Origin: Glandiceps talaboti
Lineage: Eukaryota > Hemichordata > Enteropneusta > Spengelidae
Direction: 5' to 3'
Length of the DNA stretch: 64,000 nt
Assembly (NCBI RefSeq): GCF_964340395.1
Contig: NC_135549.1
Span: forward strand, 2,955,001-3,019,000
In this document: positions 1 to 14,500 of the stretch, piece after piece
How positions within the stretch are numbered: the first letter of the stretch is position 1
Layout: every line of letters starts with the position of its first letter
Translations under genes and position numbers: made by a program
The notes under the pieces: generated by a model
Seen by the model: the letters and a program-made list of their open reading frames with translations, nothing else
What the model was told of the DNA's origin: nothing
Database searches by the model: none

Positions 1-571
1 TGTCGTGTGATATGTTACTGTGACGTATGTGATGACGTCAGATTTGATGCGACGTCGTCTATCCTAGTCAACAAACGAACTGTTAACGTTTGCCAGTATG
101 AGTGATTTCATAATATATAGGCCTACAAGTAAACCTACTAGCAATGTGGCTATAAGTCTTTTATGATAAAAACTATTGTACATATGTACATATATCCGTA
201 TGATTATGATTTCACCTAATGATACGTAGAGTGTTGTAATATAGTTTAGATGTGGTATGACGTGCTGTGATTACAAATGATGTTATGTGACGAAGTATTA
301 TAAGATATGGGATCCGGGAATGGAGATGTAAATAAGCCTTATTTTCACACTTCGGGGATCCCAGATCCGCAGTATGGCATGGTCTTCCAAACGTTAAAGC
401 CAACACACTCGAGTAGGCCTTCATGTTAAATTGATATTATAACAAGCCAAGGCCTACCAGGTCTTGGTAGTTTCAATTCCTACCCTTTCTCAAAGCTGGG
501 ATACAAGGAATAAAGAGAGATATTTGTGCCTTAGTTGATTCATTTGTTTTCCATTCTTTGTAAATTCATAG
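1..571. other. Probable intron upstream of the first visible exon
   Basis: No EGF exon, signal peptide exon or RNA gene was recognised. A palindromic TGACGTCA (CRE-like) lies at 33-40, but nothing else supports a promoter. The stretch ends in the 3' splice site TTCATAG before 572, so it is most likely the end of an intron whose 5' exon is outside the window. Confidence 0.6.
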
Positions 572-685
572 ATGTCGATGAATGTGTCAGCAATCCGTGT
601 CAAAATGGCGGTTCCTGTCTGAACGAGATTGGCGACTATTTCTGTGACTGTCCAGGTGGATGGACTGGACCAACATGTAGCGAAG
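572..685 (+). CDS. EGF exon 1 of the window
   Basis: 114 bp, phase 1-1. Opens DVDEC and has CVSNPC, CQNGGSC and a WTGPTC end. It is a calcium-binding type EGF with an O-glucose pattern (C-x-S-x-P-C) and an O-fucose pattern (C-x4-S-C). Acceptor TTCATAG, donor GTAAAC. Confidence 0.95.
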
Positions 686-2488
686 GTAAACATCTGAAAT
701 ATAGTACAAAGCTTGTAAAAAGTTACTTTACCGAATGGAATTTATGATATCTTTGCGATGCTTTTTTAAAAAAAATATGTGCATTTCTTTCTTTATTCAT
801 TTCCGTATATGGCAGACAAAAGTGTCTATTCTGCACTAAAATAAGCACATTTTCTTTGAAAGCTCTAATACTACGCGAATTTTCACGGTTCAAACAATTG
901 TAATGGTGTTGAAACACCGTGCATTGTAGTTATACAATACTAGGACGAAGTAAAAGTATACGTACCTTCACATGACTACAAACTTAAGGGGACCCTCAAT
1001 AATTACACGGGGGAGGGCTGGGAATGGAGGTGTATAACCTTTTACAATTCGATTCTCGGGGGTGGGTCATAATTTATTTTTCGGTTCTACATACAACTGC
1101 CACCATTGGTACATGTAATAGGGTCAGGGGTAGGGTTCAGTACCATGATATCAGACCATATCAATCAAATTGCTTCTGACCATGTAGTGAATTACTTGTC
1201 AGTTGTGATGTGAGGAGAGCAGTGGGTCTCATAGGAGCAAAACAGGAACAGATTGGTAATATAGTTGGGATAATGTTGTGGAATGTTGATTTCGGGGTCG
1301 CCAGCAATGGTGGGGATGTGCGCATCTAGTGTCTGAGAGTTAATTTTTTGACATTCAGCTCAGTCAGTGAGATCCAAACACAGGTACTGATTGATGTAGT
1401 GCCGTCACACAAATTCACTGTGGTGGTAGTCGTTTGGAAATAACCAAGGCAGTTAAAACTTTTAATGTGGTGGCAGCGGTGGGACCATTTCCTTGAAACC
1501 ATTGATTCTGGGACTGTCGTTCTTTTCCATGATGTCTGACAGTATTTGAACAATGTTTTTGAAATATATAACAGGGCAAGGGTAATATTTTATTCAACAA
1601 TCTGGGCCTGAATGCCCAGACCCTCCCCTTATAATTACTGAAGGCTCCCTAAACGCCGCACCGCTCAGTGCAGTGTTAGTATAGCGCCCTCATTTCTGAG
1701 AACAAGAGTATCACAATACAGTCAACGACAGCGGCGCACCTATTGCTATTTGCTAAAAGCTGTCGGTCGAGAGTGGTTAGGCGTCCATCATCAGCATGAA
1801 TATGACGATTGTATCGTTAACCTATACTGTAGTAGACTAGTTTTACGTTGCAGTATGCAGTACTATAGTTGCTATCGATCGATCCAACCTGCATACCAAA
1901 TATATGAGCTGTGTAGGTATAAAATCCAAGATATTGTCCCATGTGTGGTCACGCCAGATCATGGATGAGTCCACGGGCGTGTAGATATAATCAATGTCCC
2001 CTATAGCCGTATCGGCCACATGATGGGCAAAACTTCAACAAGTCCCGGAACAAGTACAATAATTTGACATTTATGTCAGCTAGCTATTAAGTGTTATCAT
2101 TATTTACGTACGTGACATTTTGATTTCTGACACATTAGCATTTGATCCGTGTGAGAGTACACCTTGTGAGAATGGAGCCACTTGTGAGATAGACGAAAAT
2201 GGCTTCAGATGTCTGTGTGTGGAAACTTTTTCTGGACCACTGTGTGAAGAAAAGGAATTCGGTAAGCGTAATACATGTATGTCTATATTTGGGCATTTTT
2301 GTGCATGAGGTGCTAGCTCTGGATGTACATAGTTACAGTGTAGTCAAAGTTTTTTAAAACTCAAAGTGAGAGAATCGATGTCACAACAATACATCCAGAG
2401 TTAGAAGTCTGCCAGAATTGAGGAGACACCATGGATAACAATTAACATCCTGATCAAAATGTACTGACAGGAGCTGTAGTAGTAGTAA

Positions 2489-2552
<64 letters not shown>

Positions 2553-2557
2553 TTATT

Positions 2558-2591
<34 letters not shown>

Positions 2592-5500
2592 TTATTTATT
2601 ATTTTGACTTGCAACTCTATGAGTTGTCCAGCCCAATGGACTTGCAAGTCACCAGTAAATACACAGTTCAAGTAATCAATATCAATGGTACATACGTAAT
2701 CATGTTTGTAATTCTAGAAAACTATTTATGTGGAGATGAGCCATGTAATAATGGATTGTGTGAACCAGATGGTGATACCTTTATATGTATATGTGATCCT
2801 GGTTGGACAGGAGAACTTTGTGATGTGGGTAGGTAATTTCTTCTATCCTGAATTGAAGACTAAAGTTACACATTCTTAGACTTAGGAGTAGATTACTTTC
2901 AGCCACATTGTTGGAATAGATAGGAATATACTATCAAAGACTTGCTGCACAAATGTGGAAATTAGGCAAATTTACAACCATATCTATAACCCTGCAGAAA
3001 TTATAGTGACTGATGAAGGGATTACAACTGATGGAATGGTCACTACAGAGGGAGTAATAACAACAGATGGAATGGTCACTACAGATGAAGGGATAACAGA
3101 TGGAATGGTCACTACAGAGGGAGTGATAATAACAGATGGAATGGTCACTACAGATGAAGGGATAACAGATGGAATGGTCACTTCAGAGGGAGTGATGACA
3201 ACAGTTGACATGACAGCCACTGATGTGATAACTGGTGATATGACAACAACTAAAGACATCCAATCAGCATGTTTTAGTTTACCATGTGAAAATGATGGTA
3301 CATGCATAGATAGTGATGAAACATACATATGTCAATGTCCAGCTGGATTTATGGGAGTGCGATGTGAGGAAGGTCAGTGACACTGCCACTCTCATCAAAT
3401 CGTTTCATTCTTGGTGTTTTCATTTATCATCTACGCATCAAAATCTCATGATTTGATTTTTTCTCTGAGAATATATTTAAAAACAGGTAAAGTGTTCTTT
3501 TGATGAATGAGAAACACATTTATTTCTAATGTAGTAGCACTCGATGCCAGTCAGTTTAATGATTTTACAGGATACTTTTGGGGCAAATGTCTGCACCTAG
3601 GAGATAATAAGTTAATCTATTAAATTGGCAAGCAGATGTACTGTAATGAAGTTATACTGCGATTTAAACAGGTTTCCAAGGTTCTAACCAACCCCCCTTC
3701 CCAGTATATCACTGTTATTGCTGAGCAACATTGCTGAAAATTTTAATATTGAAACCCATTTCTCACAAGTTACATTATGATCAAAGTTTTGGTGTTATTA
3801 ATGGTAGCAAGGGTCTGCATTAGAGATCCAGTTGTATAAGTATTCTTTTACATACACTTTACCAAAGAACAAGTGTCAAAACAAAGTGTGTTTAGGCATG
3901 GCAGCACTTGTAAGTTTCAGTTGCTTTGCCTGTTAATGTTGTGCCATTGCGATGGCTAACAAGTTTACAAACTCTTTGATTGTGTTTGGGTTAAAACTGT
4001 CCTGCCCACTAGAATTCTAATAAACCTATGAATAGAAATAGATAGTTTTCCACTATTTCCACAACTTTCCACTTTTTCTTTTTCCAGCTGTCAATGAATG
4101 TCTAAGCCTACCATGTTTAAATGGTGGTACATGTTTTGATGAAGTTAATCAATATACTTGTCAATGTGTGGCTGGGTATACTGGAGTTAACTGTGAAATT
4201 GGTAGGTCATACAGTATTTGATTGATATTTGTGATTGAAACTTGTTATATTGAAAATAAATGTTAAAATGATTCATTGCAACATAATGTCTGTCACTTCA
4301 AACAAATGAAATAACGATTTCATACAAGTCTATTATTGACAACTTCATACATTCATTGCAATAGTTGAATTGTCCAACCTCACCTTAATGAATAAAACTT
4401 TGTTTTATATTTGTCATACTTTCTGTGTAGACATTGATGAGTGTGCTAGTGCTCCATGTCAAGCCACTGCTACATGTTTGGACATGGTGAATGGATACCG
4501 ATGTGAATGTCCTGATGGATTCATGGGAGACAACTGTGACATTGTTATAAGTATGTTTCCTTTTTCCCAATACCAAAAAATATCAGAAATATGTTTTAAC
4601 AGACATTTTACTTGTAGATTCTAAGCATATAGTGTTTGAAAGCAGGATATTCCCTGTAGAATTGAACAAAAGGAATAGTACACAAGACAATCTAATATAT
4701 TTAAATTTTAAAAAAAAGAAGGTATATTTGTTTTGCTGGAAACATTTGAATTAATTAACTCTGAGCAGTATTTGGTGAAACATATCTCGTAAGTTATCCA
4801 TTGCAATTTCTGGATTTATGTTTGCAGGTGTTGATGTATGTGTTGAGCAGCAGCCATGTCAGAATGATGGAATTTGTGAGAATATAGAATCTGATCCTGG
4901 ATATATGTGTCACTGTGAGAATGGATGGTTTGGTGACCAGTGCACAGGTTTGTGTCTACTAGTACATGTTTATCTCTACTATTTATCCATGCAGATTGTG
5001 GTGTTTTTTTGTGGTTCATCACTGTGAACTATATCTGTCTTCTGTCACATCCAAGAAACTATGTTCTATCGGTTCATGTAGTATATTCATTAAATTGTTT
5101 TTTGAAGTAAACATTTGTAAATTTGTTTATTTCATGATGATTATGTATTCATTATTTTTATCTGACTATTTGAAAACATTTTGATTTCTCCTAAACATTA
5201 ACAAATGTTACTAAAATATAATCATATAAAATGGAACCTTAACCATCAAGAAAAATTGCATATTATTATTTTGCCAAAAAAAGGAGGAAAAATAGTTTCA
5301 AAGAAAGTGATTAAATTCTAGCTATAAAGAAACCCATAGAATTAGTGGTAGCTTCTCATGTGTTCTAATAGTGAATGTTCAAAATTGTTGTTACATTTGT
5401 ATAAGGAAAAAGTACTTTTAACCAATGTTTTTTTTTTAAAATGTAAAACAGATTATGATGACTGCTTCCTTAGTCCATGTATGAATGGTGGTTTATGTGA

Positions 5501-8500
5501 GGATGGTGATGATATGTACACATGTACGTGTATGGAAGGGTATACTGGGACAAATTGTGAAGTAGGTAAGGACAGCAGTACACAGGTATTCAGCATTTAG
5601 AATGAATGAAACAAGCATCCACTTGTTCTGCTACCAGAAAGATATCTAAAAAAAATCATCTTGAGGTACTCCCTTTGGCGAGAGTTTGCATGATTTGATC
5701 TGATCTGAGTATGTTTGCATTGGATTTTCCCTCAGTTATATGTTTGTCAACTGACAATACCTATCTGCTTTAAATAATTTGAACACTATAAATTCATAAC
5801 TTTTTTAATTTTTCCTAAAAATATTATTTTTCCAAGTTATTATGGTTGATGAATGTGAGAGTCTACCCTGTCTAAATGGTGGTACTTGTTTAGATGGTGA
5901 CAACATGTACACATGTGACTGTGTTGATGGTTTCACTGGACTCAACTGTGAAGAAGGTATTCTGATCTTTTTGAAGCAATGTAATGTGCATTTGTAACAT
6001 CCTTTTAAAAAAATTAATCTTGAGGTACTCCCTTTGCTAGTGTGTGCATGAATTGATCTGCTCCGAGTACTTTTTGCATTGGATTTCCCACAGTTACATG
6101 TGTTAGACTTTTGTAAACTGAAAATAGATATGTGCTTGAAATAATTTAAAACTATATAAATTGGTAACTTTTTTGTCAACATACTACTTTCAAAATTTTT
6201 CCTAACAATATTATTTTCCCAGTTATTATGGTTGATGAATGTGAGAGTCTACCCTGTCTGAATGGTGGTACTTGTTTAGATGGTGACAACATGTACACAT
6301 GTGACTGTGATGATGGTTTCACTGGACTCAACTGTGAAGAAGGTATTCTGATCTTTTTGAAGCAATGTAATGTGCATTTGTAACATCCTTTTATCAGCTG
6401 AAGGGATTATGTATGTACTCATGTATAATTGGTAAAATTGGTCATCATTTGACGGATGATACATGAAATTATTAAAATAAGAATTTGGTTATTCAGCCAA
6501 GAATGTTGTTACAAATGATATTACTTTCATGAGAGCTAGGATTTCATTACATTTAAAAGATAGTCACAAGGTTTTAAAATTGAAGCATGGGTCATTAACA
6601 TCAAAATCAAGGCTAAGGCTCCTAAAATATGTCCTGCTAAAATACAGTGAACTTTAATATGTGGCAAAACCTGACCATATCATTGTAAACAGTTACGTTT
6701 CAAAATTTACACCTGTTATATTTGTGTCTTATAGAGTGGGTACTTGTTTGTATTATGGATATCAGAATTTACAATTTATCATGAATAATATCGATGATAT
6801 CAAAATATAAGATGTGATTATGGTGAAAGATTGAATATTTTTTGTTTCTAGATATCAATGAATGTCTAAGTTTACCATGTTTGAATGGTGGTACATGTGT
6901 TGATGAAGTTAATCAATATACTTGTCAATGTATGGATGGGTATACTGGAGTTAACTGTGAAATTGGTGAGACATATACTCATTTGTTAATACTATAATAT
7001 TTGGTATTTAAAATTAGTTAAATTTGAATTACATATTACTTTAAGCGTAGAGATTTAATGTTTGGAGTTAGATAAAGTTGCTTCCATTTTAATGTCTTTT
7101 CCTTCAAACAAACAAAAAGTCTTTTATCAACAACTTAACACATTCATTACAATAGGTGAATTAGTACAAGTCCTCACATGAATAAAACTTTAATTTATGT
7201 TGTATTTGTCATAATTTCTGGGTAGACATTGATGAGTGTGGTAGTGGTCCATGTCCAGCCACTGCTACATGTTATGACATGGTGAATGGATACCGATGTG
7301 AATGTCCTGATGGATTCATGGGAGACAACTGTGACATTGTTATAAGTATGTTTCTTTTTTCCCAATACCAAATAATATCAGAAATATGTGTTAACTTAAA
7401 GTTACATGTGTATGTACAAAGGATATTCCGCATACAAATTGACAAATGAAGTAATACAGAAGTGAAGAGTAATATTTTGTATTGTTGTTCAAAGTTATAT
7501 GTACATTCAATTTGGTTTTTGATGGAAAACATTGACTGAATGTTGTTGAAATGGTTCAAATCAATTAACTCGGCGCAGTATCTAGTGAAAGATATTAAGT
7601 CATAAGTTATTGCAATTTCTGGATTTATGTTTGCAGTTGTTGATGTATGTGTTGAGCAGCAGCCATGTCAGAATAATGGAATTTGTGAGAATATAGAATC
7701 GGATCCTGGATATATTTGTCACTGTGAGAATGGATGGTTTGGTGACCAGTGCACAGGTTTGTGTCTACTAGTACTGTTTATCTCTACTATTTATCCATGT
7801 AGATTGTGGTCTTTTTTGTGGTCCATCAGTGTGAACTATATCTGTCTTCTAGTCACATCCAAGAAACTATGTTCTACCGGTTTATGTAGTAAATTCAGTA
7901 AATTGTTTTTTGAAGTAAACATTTGCAAATTTGTTTATTTCATGATGATTATGTATTTATTGTTTTTATCTGACTATTTGAAAACATTTTGATTTCTCCA
8001 AAACATTAACAAATGTTACTGAAATATAATCATATAAAATGGAACCTTAACCATCAACAAAAATTTTGCTAAAAAAAGGAGGAAAAATAGTTTCAAAGAA
8101 AGTGATTAAATTCTAGCTATAAAGAAACCCATAGAATTAGTGGTAGCTTCTCATGTGTGTTATGATAGAGAATGTTCAAAATTGTTGTTACATTTGTATA
8201 AGGAAAAAGTACTTTTAACCAATGTTTTTTTAAAATGTAAAACAGAGTATGATGACTGCTTCCTTAGTCCATGTATGAATGGTGGTTTATGTGAGGATGG
8301 TGATGATATGTACACATGTACCTGTATGGAAGGGTTTACTGGGACAAATTGTGAAGTAGGTAAGGACAACAGTACACAGGTTTTCTGTATTTTCCATGAA
8401 GCAAGCATCCACTGGTTCTGCTACCACTCAGAAAAAGATATTTAAAAACAAATTCATCTTGAGGTATTCCCTTTGCTAGAGTGTGCATGATTTGATCTGC

Positions 8501-11500
8501 TCCGAGTATTTTTTGCATTGGATTTCCCACAGTTACATGTGTTAGACGTTTGTAAACTGTAAACTGAAAATAGATATCTGCATGAAATAATTTAAAACTA
8601 TATAAATTGGTAACTTTTTTGTTAACATACTAATTTCAAAATTTTTCCCAACAATATTATTTTCCCAGTTATTATGATTGATGAATGTGAGAGTCTACCC
8701 TGTCTGAATGGTGGTACTTGTTTAGATGGTGACAACATGTACACATGTGACTGTGTTGATGGTTTCACTGGACTCAACTGTGAAGAAGGTATTCTGATCT
8801 TTTTGAAGCAATGTAATGTACATTTGTAACATCCTTTGTCAGCTGAAGGGATTATGTATGTACTCATTTATAATTGGTAAAATTGGTCATCATTTGACGG
8901 ATAGATGAAATTATTAAAATAAGAATTTGGTTATTCAGCCAAGTACGTTGTTAAAATTGATGCTTTGAAGATAGCTGGGACTTCATTGCATTTTAAAGAG
9001 TATGGCAAAGTTAAAAATATCAAGTAAGGATCTTAGTCTAAGACTGTCTCACAGTCAGACTAAGGTATCTAAAATATGTCCTCCTAAAATAAAGTGAATT
9101 TAAATGGGGTATAAACGTGACCATATCATTGTAAACAGAAACGATCCAAAATTTACACCCTGTTATATTTGTGTCTTATAGTGTGGGTACTTGTTTACAT
9201 TATGGATATTGGGATTTACAATTTATCATGAATAATATCGATGATATCAAAATATAAGATGTGATTATGGTGAAAGATTTAATATTTTTTTGTTTCTAGA
9301 TATCAATGAATGTCTAAGTTTACCATGTTTAAATGGTGGTACATGTGTTGATGAAGTTAATCAGTATACATGTCAATGTATGGATGGGTATACTGGAGTT
9401 AACTGTGAAATTGGTGAGACATATACTCATTTGTTAATACTATTATATTTGGTATTTAAAATTAGCTAAATTTGAATGACATATTACTTTATGCGTAGAG
9501 ATTTAATGTTAGGAGTTAGATAAAGTTGCTTCCATTTTAATATCTTTTCCTTCATACAAACAAAAAGTCTTTTATCAACAACTTAACACATTCATTACAG
9601 TAGATGAATTAGTACAAGTCCTCAAATGAATAAAACATTAATTTATGTTGTATTTGTCATAATTTCTGGGTAGACATTGATGAGTGTGCTAGTGCTCCAT
9701 GTCCAGCCACTGCTACATGTTATGACATGGTGAATGGATACCGATGTGAATGTCCTGATGGATTCATGGGAGACAACTGTGACATTGTTATAAGTATGTT
9801 TCTTATCCCAATACCAAATAATATCAGAAATATGTGTTAACTTAAAGTTACATGTGTATGCACAAAGGATATTCCGCATAAAAATTGACAAATCAAGTAA
9901 TACAGAAGCGAAGAGTAATATTTTGTATTGTTGTTCAAAGTTATATGTACATTCAATTTGGTTTTTGATGGAAAACATTGACTGAATTTATGTTTGCAGC
10001 TGTTGATGTATGTGTTGAGCAGCAGCCATGTCAGAATGATGGAATTTGTGAGAATATAGAATCTGATCCTGGATATATGTGTCACTGTGAGAATGGATGG
10101 TTTGGTGACCAGTGCACAGGTTTGTGTCTACTAGTACAATGTTAATCTCTACTATTTATCCATGCAGATTGTGGTGTTTTTTTGTTGTCCATCAGGGTGA
10201 ACTATATCTATCTTCTGGTCACATCCAAGAAACTATGTTCTACCGGTTTATTTAGTAAATTCATTGTTTTTTTGAAGTAAACATTTGCAGATTTGTTTAT
10301 TTTATGACGGTTATGTCTTATTATTACCTGACTATTTCAGTCAAAGTATGTTGTTTTCTCCTAAGAATTAATGTTACTAAACATTTATACTCCTATAAAA
10401 TTGCACCTTAACCATCAAGAGAAATTGCATCTTATCTTGCTAAGAAAAGGAGGAAAAATAGTTTGGAAGAAAGTGATTAAAATCCAGCTATAAAGAAACT
10501 CATAGAATTAGTGTTAGCTTCTCATGTGTGTTCTAATAGTGAACGGTCAAAATTGTTGTTACATTTGTAAAAGGACAAAATACTTTTAACGAATGTTTTT
10601 TTTAAATGTAAAACAGAGTATGATGACTGCTTCCTTAGTCCATGTATGAATGGTGGTTTATGTGAGGATGGTGATGATATGTACACATGTACCTGTATGG
10701 AAGGGTATACTGGGACAAATTGTGAAGTAGGTAAGGACAGCAGTACACAGGTTTTCAGTATTTTCCATGAAGCAAGCATCCACTGGTTCTGCTACCACTC
10801 AGAAAAAGATATTTAAAAAAGAATTCATCTTGAGGTACTCCCTTTGCTAGTGTGTGCATGAATTGATCTGCTCCGAGTATTTTTTGCATTGGATTTCCCA
10901 CAGTTACATGTGTTAGACGTTTGTAAACTGAAAATAGATCTGTGCTTGAAATAATTTAAAACTATATAAATTTGTAACTTTTTTGTCAACATACTACTTT
11001 CAAAATTTTTCCTAACAATATTATTTTCCCAGTTATTATAGTTGATGAATGTGAGAGTCTACCCTGTCTGAATGGTGGTACTTGTTTAGATGGTGACAAC
11101 ATGTACACATGTGACTGTGTTGATGGTTTCACTGGACTCAACTGTGAAGAAGGTATTCTGATCTTTTTGAAGCAATGTAATGTGCATTTGTAACATCCTT
11201 TGTCAGCTGAAGGGATTAAGTATCATTTGATGGATGATACATGAAATTATTAAAATAAGAATTTGGTTATTCAGCCAAGAATATTGTTACAAATGATATT
11301 ACTTTCATGAGAGCTAGGATTTCATTACATTTAAAAGACAGCCACAAGGTTTAAAAATTGAAGCATGGGTCATTGACATCAAAATCAAGGCTAAGGCTCC
11401 TAAAATATGTCCTGCTAAAATACAGTGAACTTTAATATGTGGCATAAACCTGACCATATCTTTGTAAACAGTTACGTTTTAAAATTTACACCCTGTTATA

Positions 11501-14500
11501 TTTGTGTCTTATAGTGTGGGTACTTGTTTATATTATGGATATTGGGATTTACAATTTATCATGAATAATATCGATGATATCAAAATATAAGATGTGATTA
11601 TGGTGAAAAATTTAATATTTTTTGTTTCTAGATATCAATGAATGTCTAAGTTTACCATGTTTGAATGGTGGTACATGTGTTGATGAAGTTAATCAGTATA
11701 CTTGTCAATGTGTGGATGGGTATAATGGAGTTAACTGTGAAATTGGTGAGACATATACTCATTTGTTAATACTATAATATTTGGTATTTAAAATTAGTTA
11801 AATTTGAATTACATATTACTTTATGCGTAGAGATTTTAATGTTAGGAGTTAGATAAAGTTGCTTCCATTTTAATATCTTTTCCTTCAAACAAACAAAAAG
11901 TCTTTTATCAACAACTTAACACATTCATTACAATAGGTGAATGTCCTCACATGAATAAAACTTTAATTTATGTTGTATTTGTCATACTTTCTGGGTAGAC
12001 ATTGATGAGTGTGCTAGTGCTCCATGTCCAGCCACTGCTACATGTTATGACATGGTGAATGGATACCGATGTGAATGTCCTGATGGATTCATGGGAGACA
12101 ACTGTGACATTGTTATAAGTATGTTTCTTTTTTCCCCAATACCAAATAATATCAGAAATATGTGTTAACTTAAAGTTACATGTGTATGCAAAAAGGATAT
12201 TCTGCATAAAAATTGACATTAAGTAATACAGAAGATGGTAATATTTTGTATTGTTGTTCAAAGTTATATGTACATTCAATTTGGTTTTTGATGGAAAACA
12301 TTGACTGAATTTATGTTTGCAGCTGTTGATGTATGTATTGAGCAGCAGCCATGTCAGAATGATGGAATTTGTGAGAATATAGAATCTGATCCTGGATATA
12401 TGTGTCACTGTGAGAATGGATGGTTTGGTGACCAGTGCACAGGTTTGTGTCTACTAGTTCAATGTTAATCTCTACTAGTTATCCATGCAGATTGTGGTGT
12501 TTTTTTGTGGTTCATCAGTGTGAACTATATCTGTCTTCTGGTCACATCCAAGAAACTATGTTCTACCGATTTATTTAGTAAATTCATTGTTTTTGCAGAT
12601 TTGTTTATTTCATGATGGTTAGGTATTGATTGTTTCTATCTGACTATTTGAAAACATTTTGATTTCTCCTAAACATTAACAAATGTTACTAAAATATAAT
12701 CATATAAAATGGAACCTTAACCATCAACAGAAATTTTGCTAAAAAAGGAGGAAAAATAGTTTTAAAGAAAGTGATTAAATTCTAGCTATAAAGAAACTCG
12801 TAGAATTAGTGATAACTTCTCATGTGTGTTATGATTGAGAATGTTCAAAATTGTTGTTACATTTGTATAAGGAAAAAATACTTTTAACCAATGTTTTTTT
12901 TTTAAATGTAAAACAGATTATGATGACTGCTTCCTTAGTCCATGTATAAATGGTGGTTTATGTGAGGATGGTGATGATATGTACACATGTACCTGTATGG
13001 AAGGGTTTACTGGGATAAATTGTGAACTTGGTAAGGACAACAGTACACAGGTTTTCTGTATTTTCCATGAAGCAAGCATCCACTGGTTCTGCTACCACTC
13101 AGAAAACGATATTTAAAAAAAAATCATCCTGAGGTGCTCCCTTTGCTAGTGTGTGCATGAATTGATCTGCTCCGAGTATTTTTTGCATTGGATTTCCCAC
13201 AGTTACATGTGTTAGACTTTTGTAAACTGAAAATAGATATGTGCTTGAAATAATTTAAAACTATAAATTGGTAACTTTTTTTGTCAACATACTACTTTCA
13301 AAATATTTCCTAACATTATTTTCCCAGTTATTATGGTTGATGAATGTGAGAGTCTACCCTGTCTGAATGGTGGCACTTGTTTAGATGGTGACAACATGTA
13401 CACATGTGACTGTGTTGATGGTTTCACTGGACTCAACTGTGAAGAAGGTATTCTGATCTTTTTGAAGCAATGTAATGTGCCTTTTGTAACATCCTTTGTC
13501 AGCTGAAGGTATTAAGTATAATTTGACGGATGATAGATGAAATTATTAAAATAAGAATTTGGTTATTCAGCCAAGAATATTGTTACAAATGATATTACTT
13601 TCATGAGAGCTAGGATTTCATTACATTTAAGAGACAGTCACAAGGTTTAAAAATTGAAGCATGGGTCATTAACATCAAAATCAAGGCTAAGGCTCCTAAA
13701 ATATGTCCTGCTAAAATACAGTGAACTTTAATATGTGGCATAAACCTGACCATATCATTGTAAACGGTTACGTTTTAAAATTTACACCTGTTATATTTGT
13801 GTCTTATAGTGCGGGTACTTGTTTATATTATGGATATCAGGATTTACAATTATCATGAATAATATCGATGATATCAAAATATAAGATGTGATTATGGTGA
13901 AAAATTTAATATTTTTTGTTTCTAGATATCAATGAATGTCTAAGTTTACCATGTTTGAATGGTGGTACATGTGTTGATGAAGTTAATCAGTATACATGTC
14001 AATGTATGGATGGGTATAATGGAGTTAACTGTGAAATTGGTGAGACATATACTCATTTGTTAATACTATAATATTTGGTATTTAAAATTAGTTAAATTTG
14101 AATTACATATTACTTTATGCGTAGAGATTTTAATGTTAGGAGTTAGATAAAGTTGCTTCCATTTTAATATCTTTTCCTTCAAACAAACAAAAAGTCTTTT
14201 ATCAACAACTTAAAACATTCATTACAATAGGTGAATTAGTACAAGTTCTCAAATGAATAAAACATTAATTTATGTTGTATTTGTCATAATTTCTGGGTAG
14301 ACATTGATGAGTGTGGTAGTGGTCCATGTCCAGCCACTGCTACATGTTATGACATGGTGAATGGATACCGATGTGAATGTCCTGATGGATTCATGGGAGA
14401 CAACTGTGACATTGTTATAAGTATGTTTCTTTTTTCCCAATACCAAATAATATCAGAAATATGTTAGTAAGCCTGCTTGTTAAAGGACTGCTTTATGTAA

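Larger units (their letters stand above)
4088..6851 (+). repeat. EGF module 1 (A-B-C-D-E-E' with introns)
   Basis: First copy of a tandem genomic module, 2,764 bp from A1 to A2. Exons and large parts of the introns match the later copies. It carries an extra E exon (E1'). Confidence 0.9.
6852..9299 (+). repeat. EGF module 2 (A-B-C-D-E)
   Basis: Second tandem module, 2,448 bp A to A. Intron landmarks such as GAATAATATCGATGATATC before A and CTTTTATCAACAACTTAA before B recur in modules 2-5. Confidence 0.92.
9300..11631 (+). repeat. EGF module 3 (A-B-C-D-E)
   Basis: Third tandem module, 2,332 bp. The B-C intron is shortened compared with modules 1, 2 and 5. Confidence 0.92.
11632..13925 (+). 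repeat. EGF module 4 (A-B-C-D-E)
   Basis: Fourth tandem module, 2,294 bp, very close to module 3 in exon and intron sequence. Confidence 0.92.

Noticed and set aside
33-40. CRE palindrome as a promoter sign
   Set aside because: A single 8-base motif with no other core promoter evidence, most likely inside an intron.
1326-1600. Minus-strand open frames in the first long intron
   Set aside because: Short, overlapping in two frames, no domain pattern.
2381-2671. Poly-leucine protein on the minus strand
   Set aside because: It is the GTA/TAG microsatellite translated.
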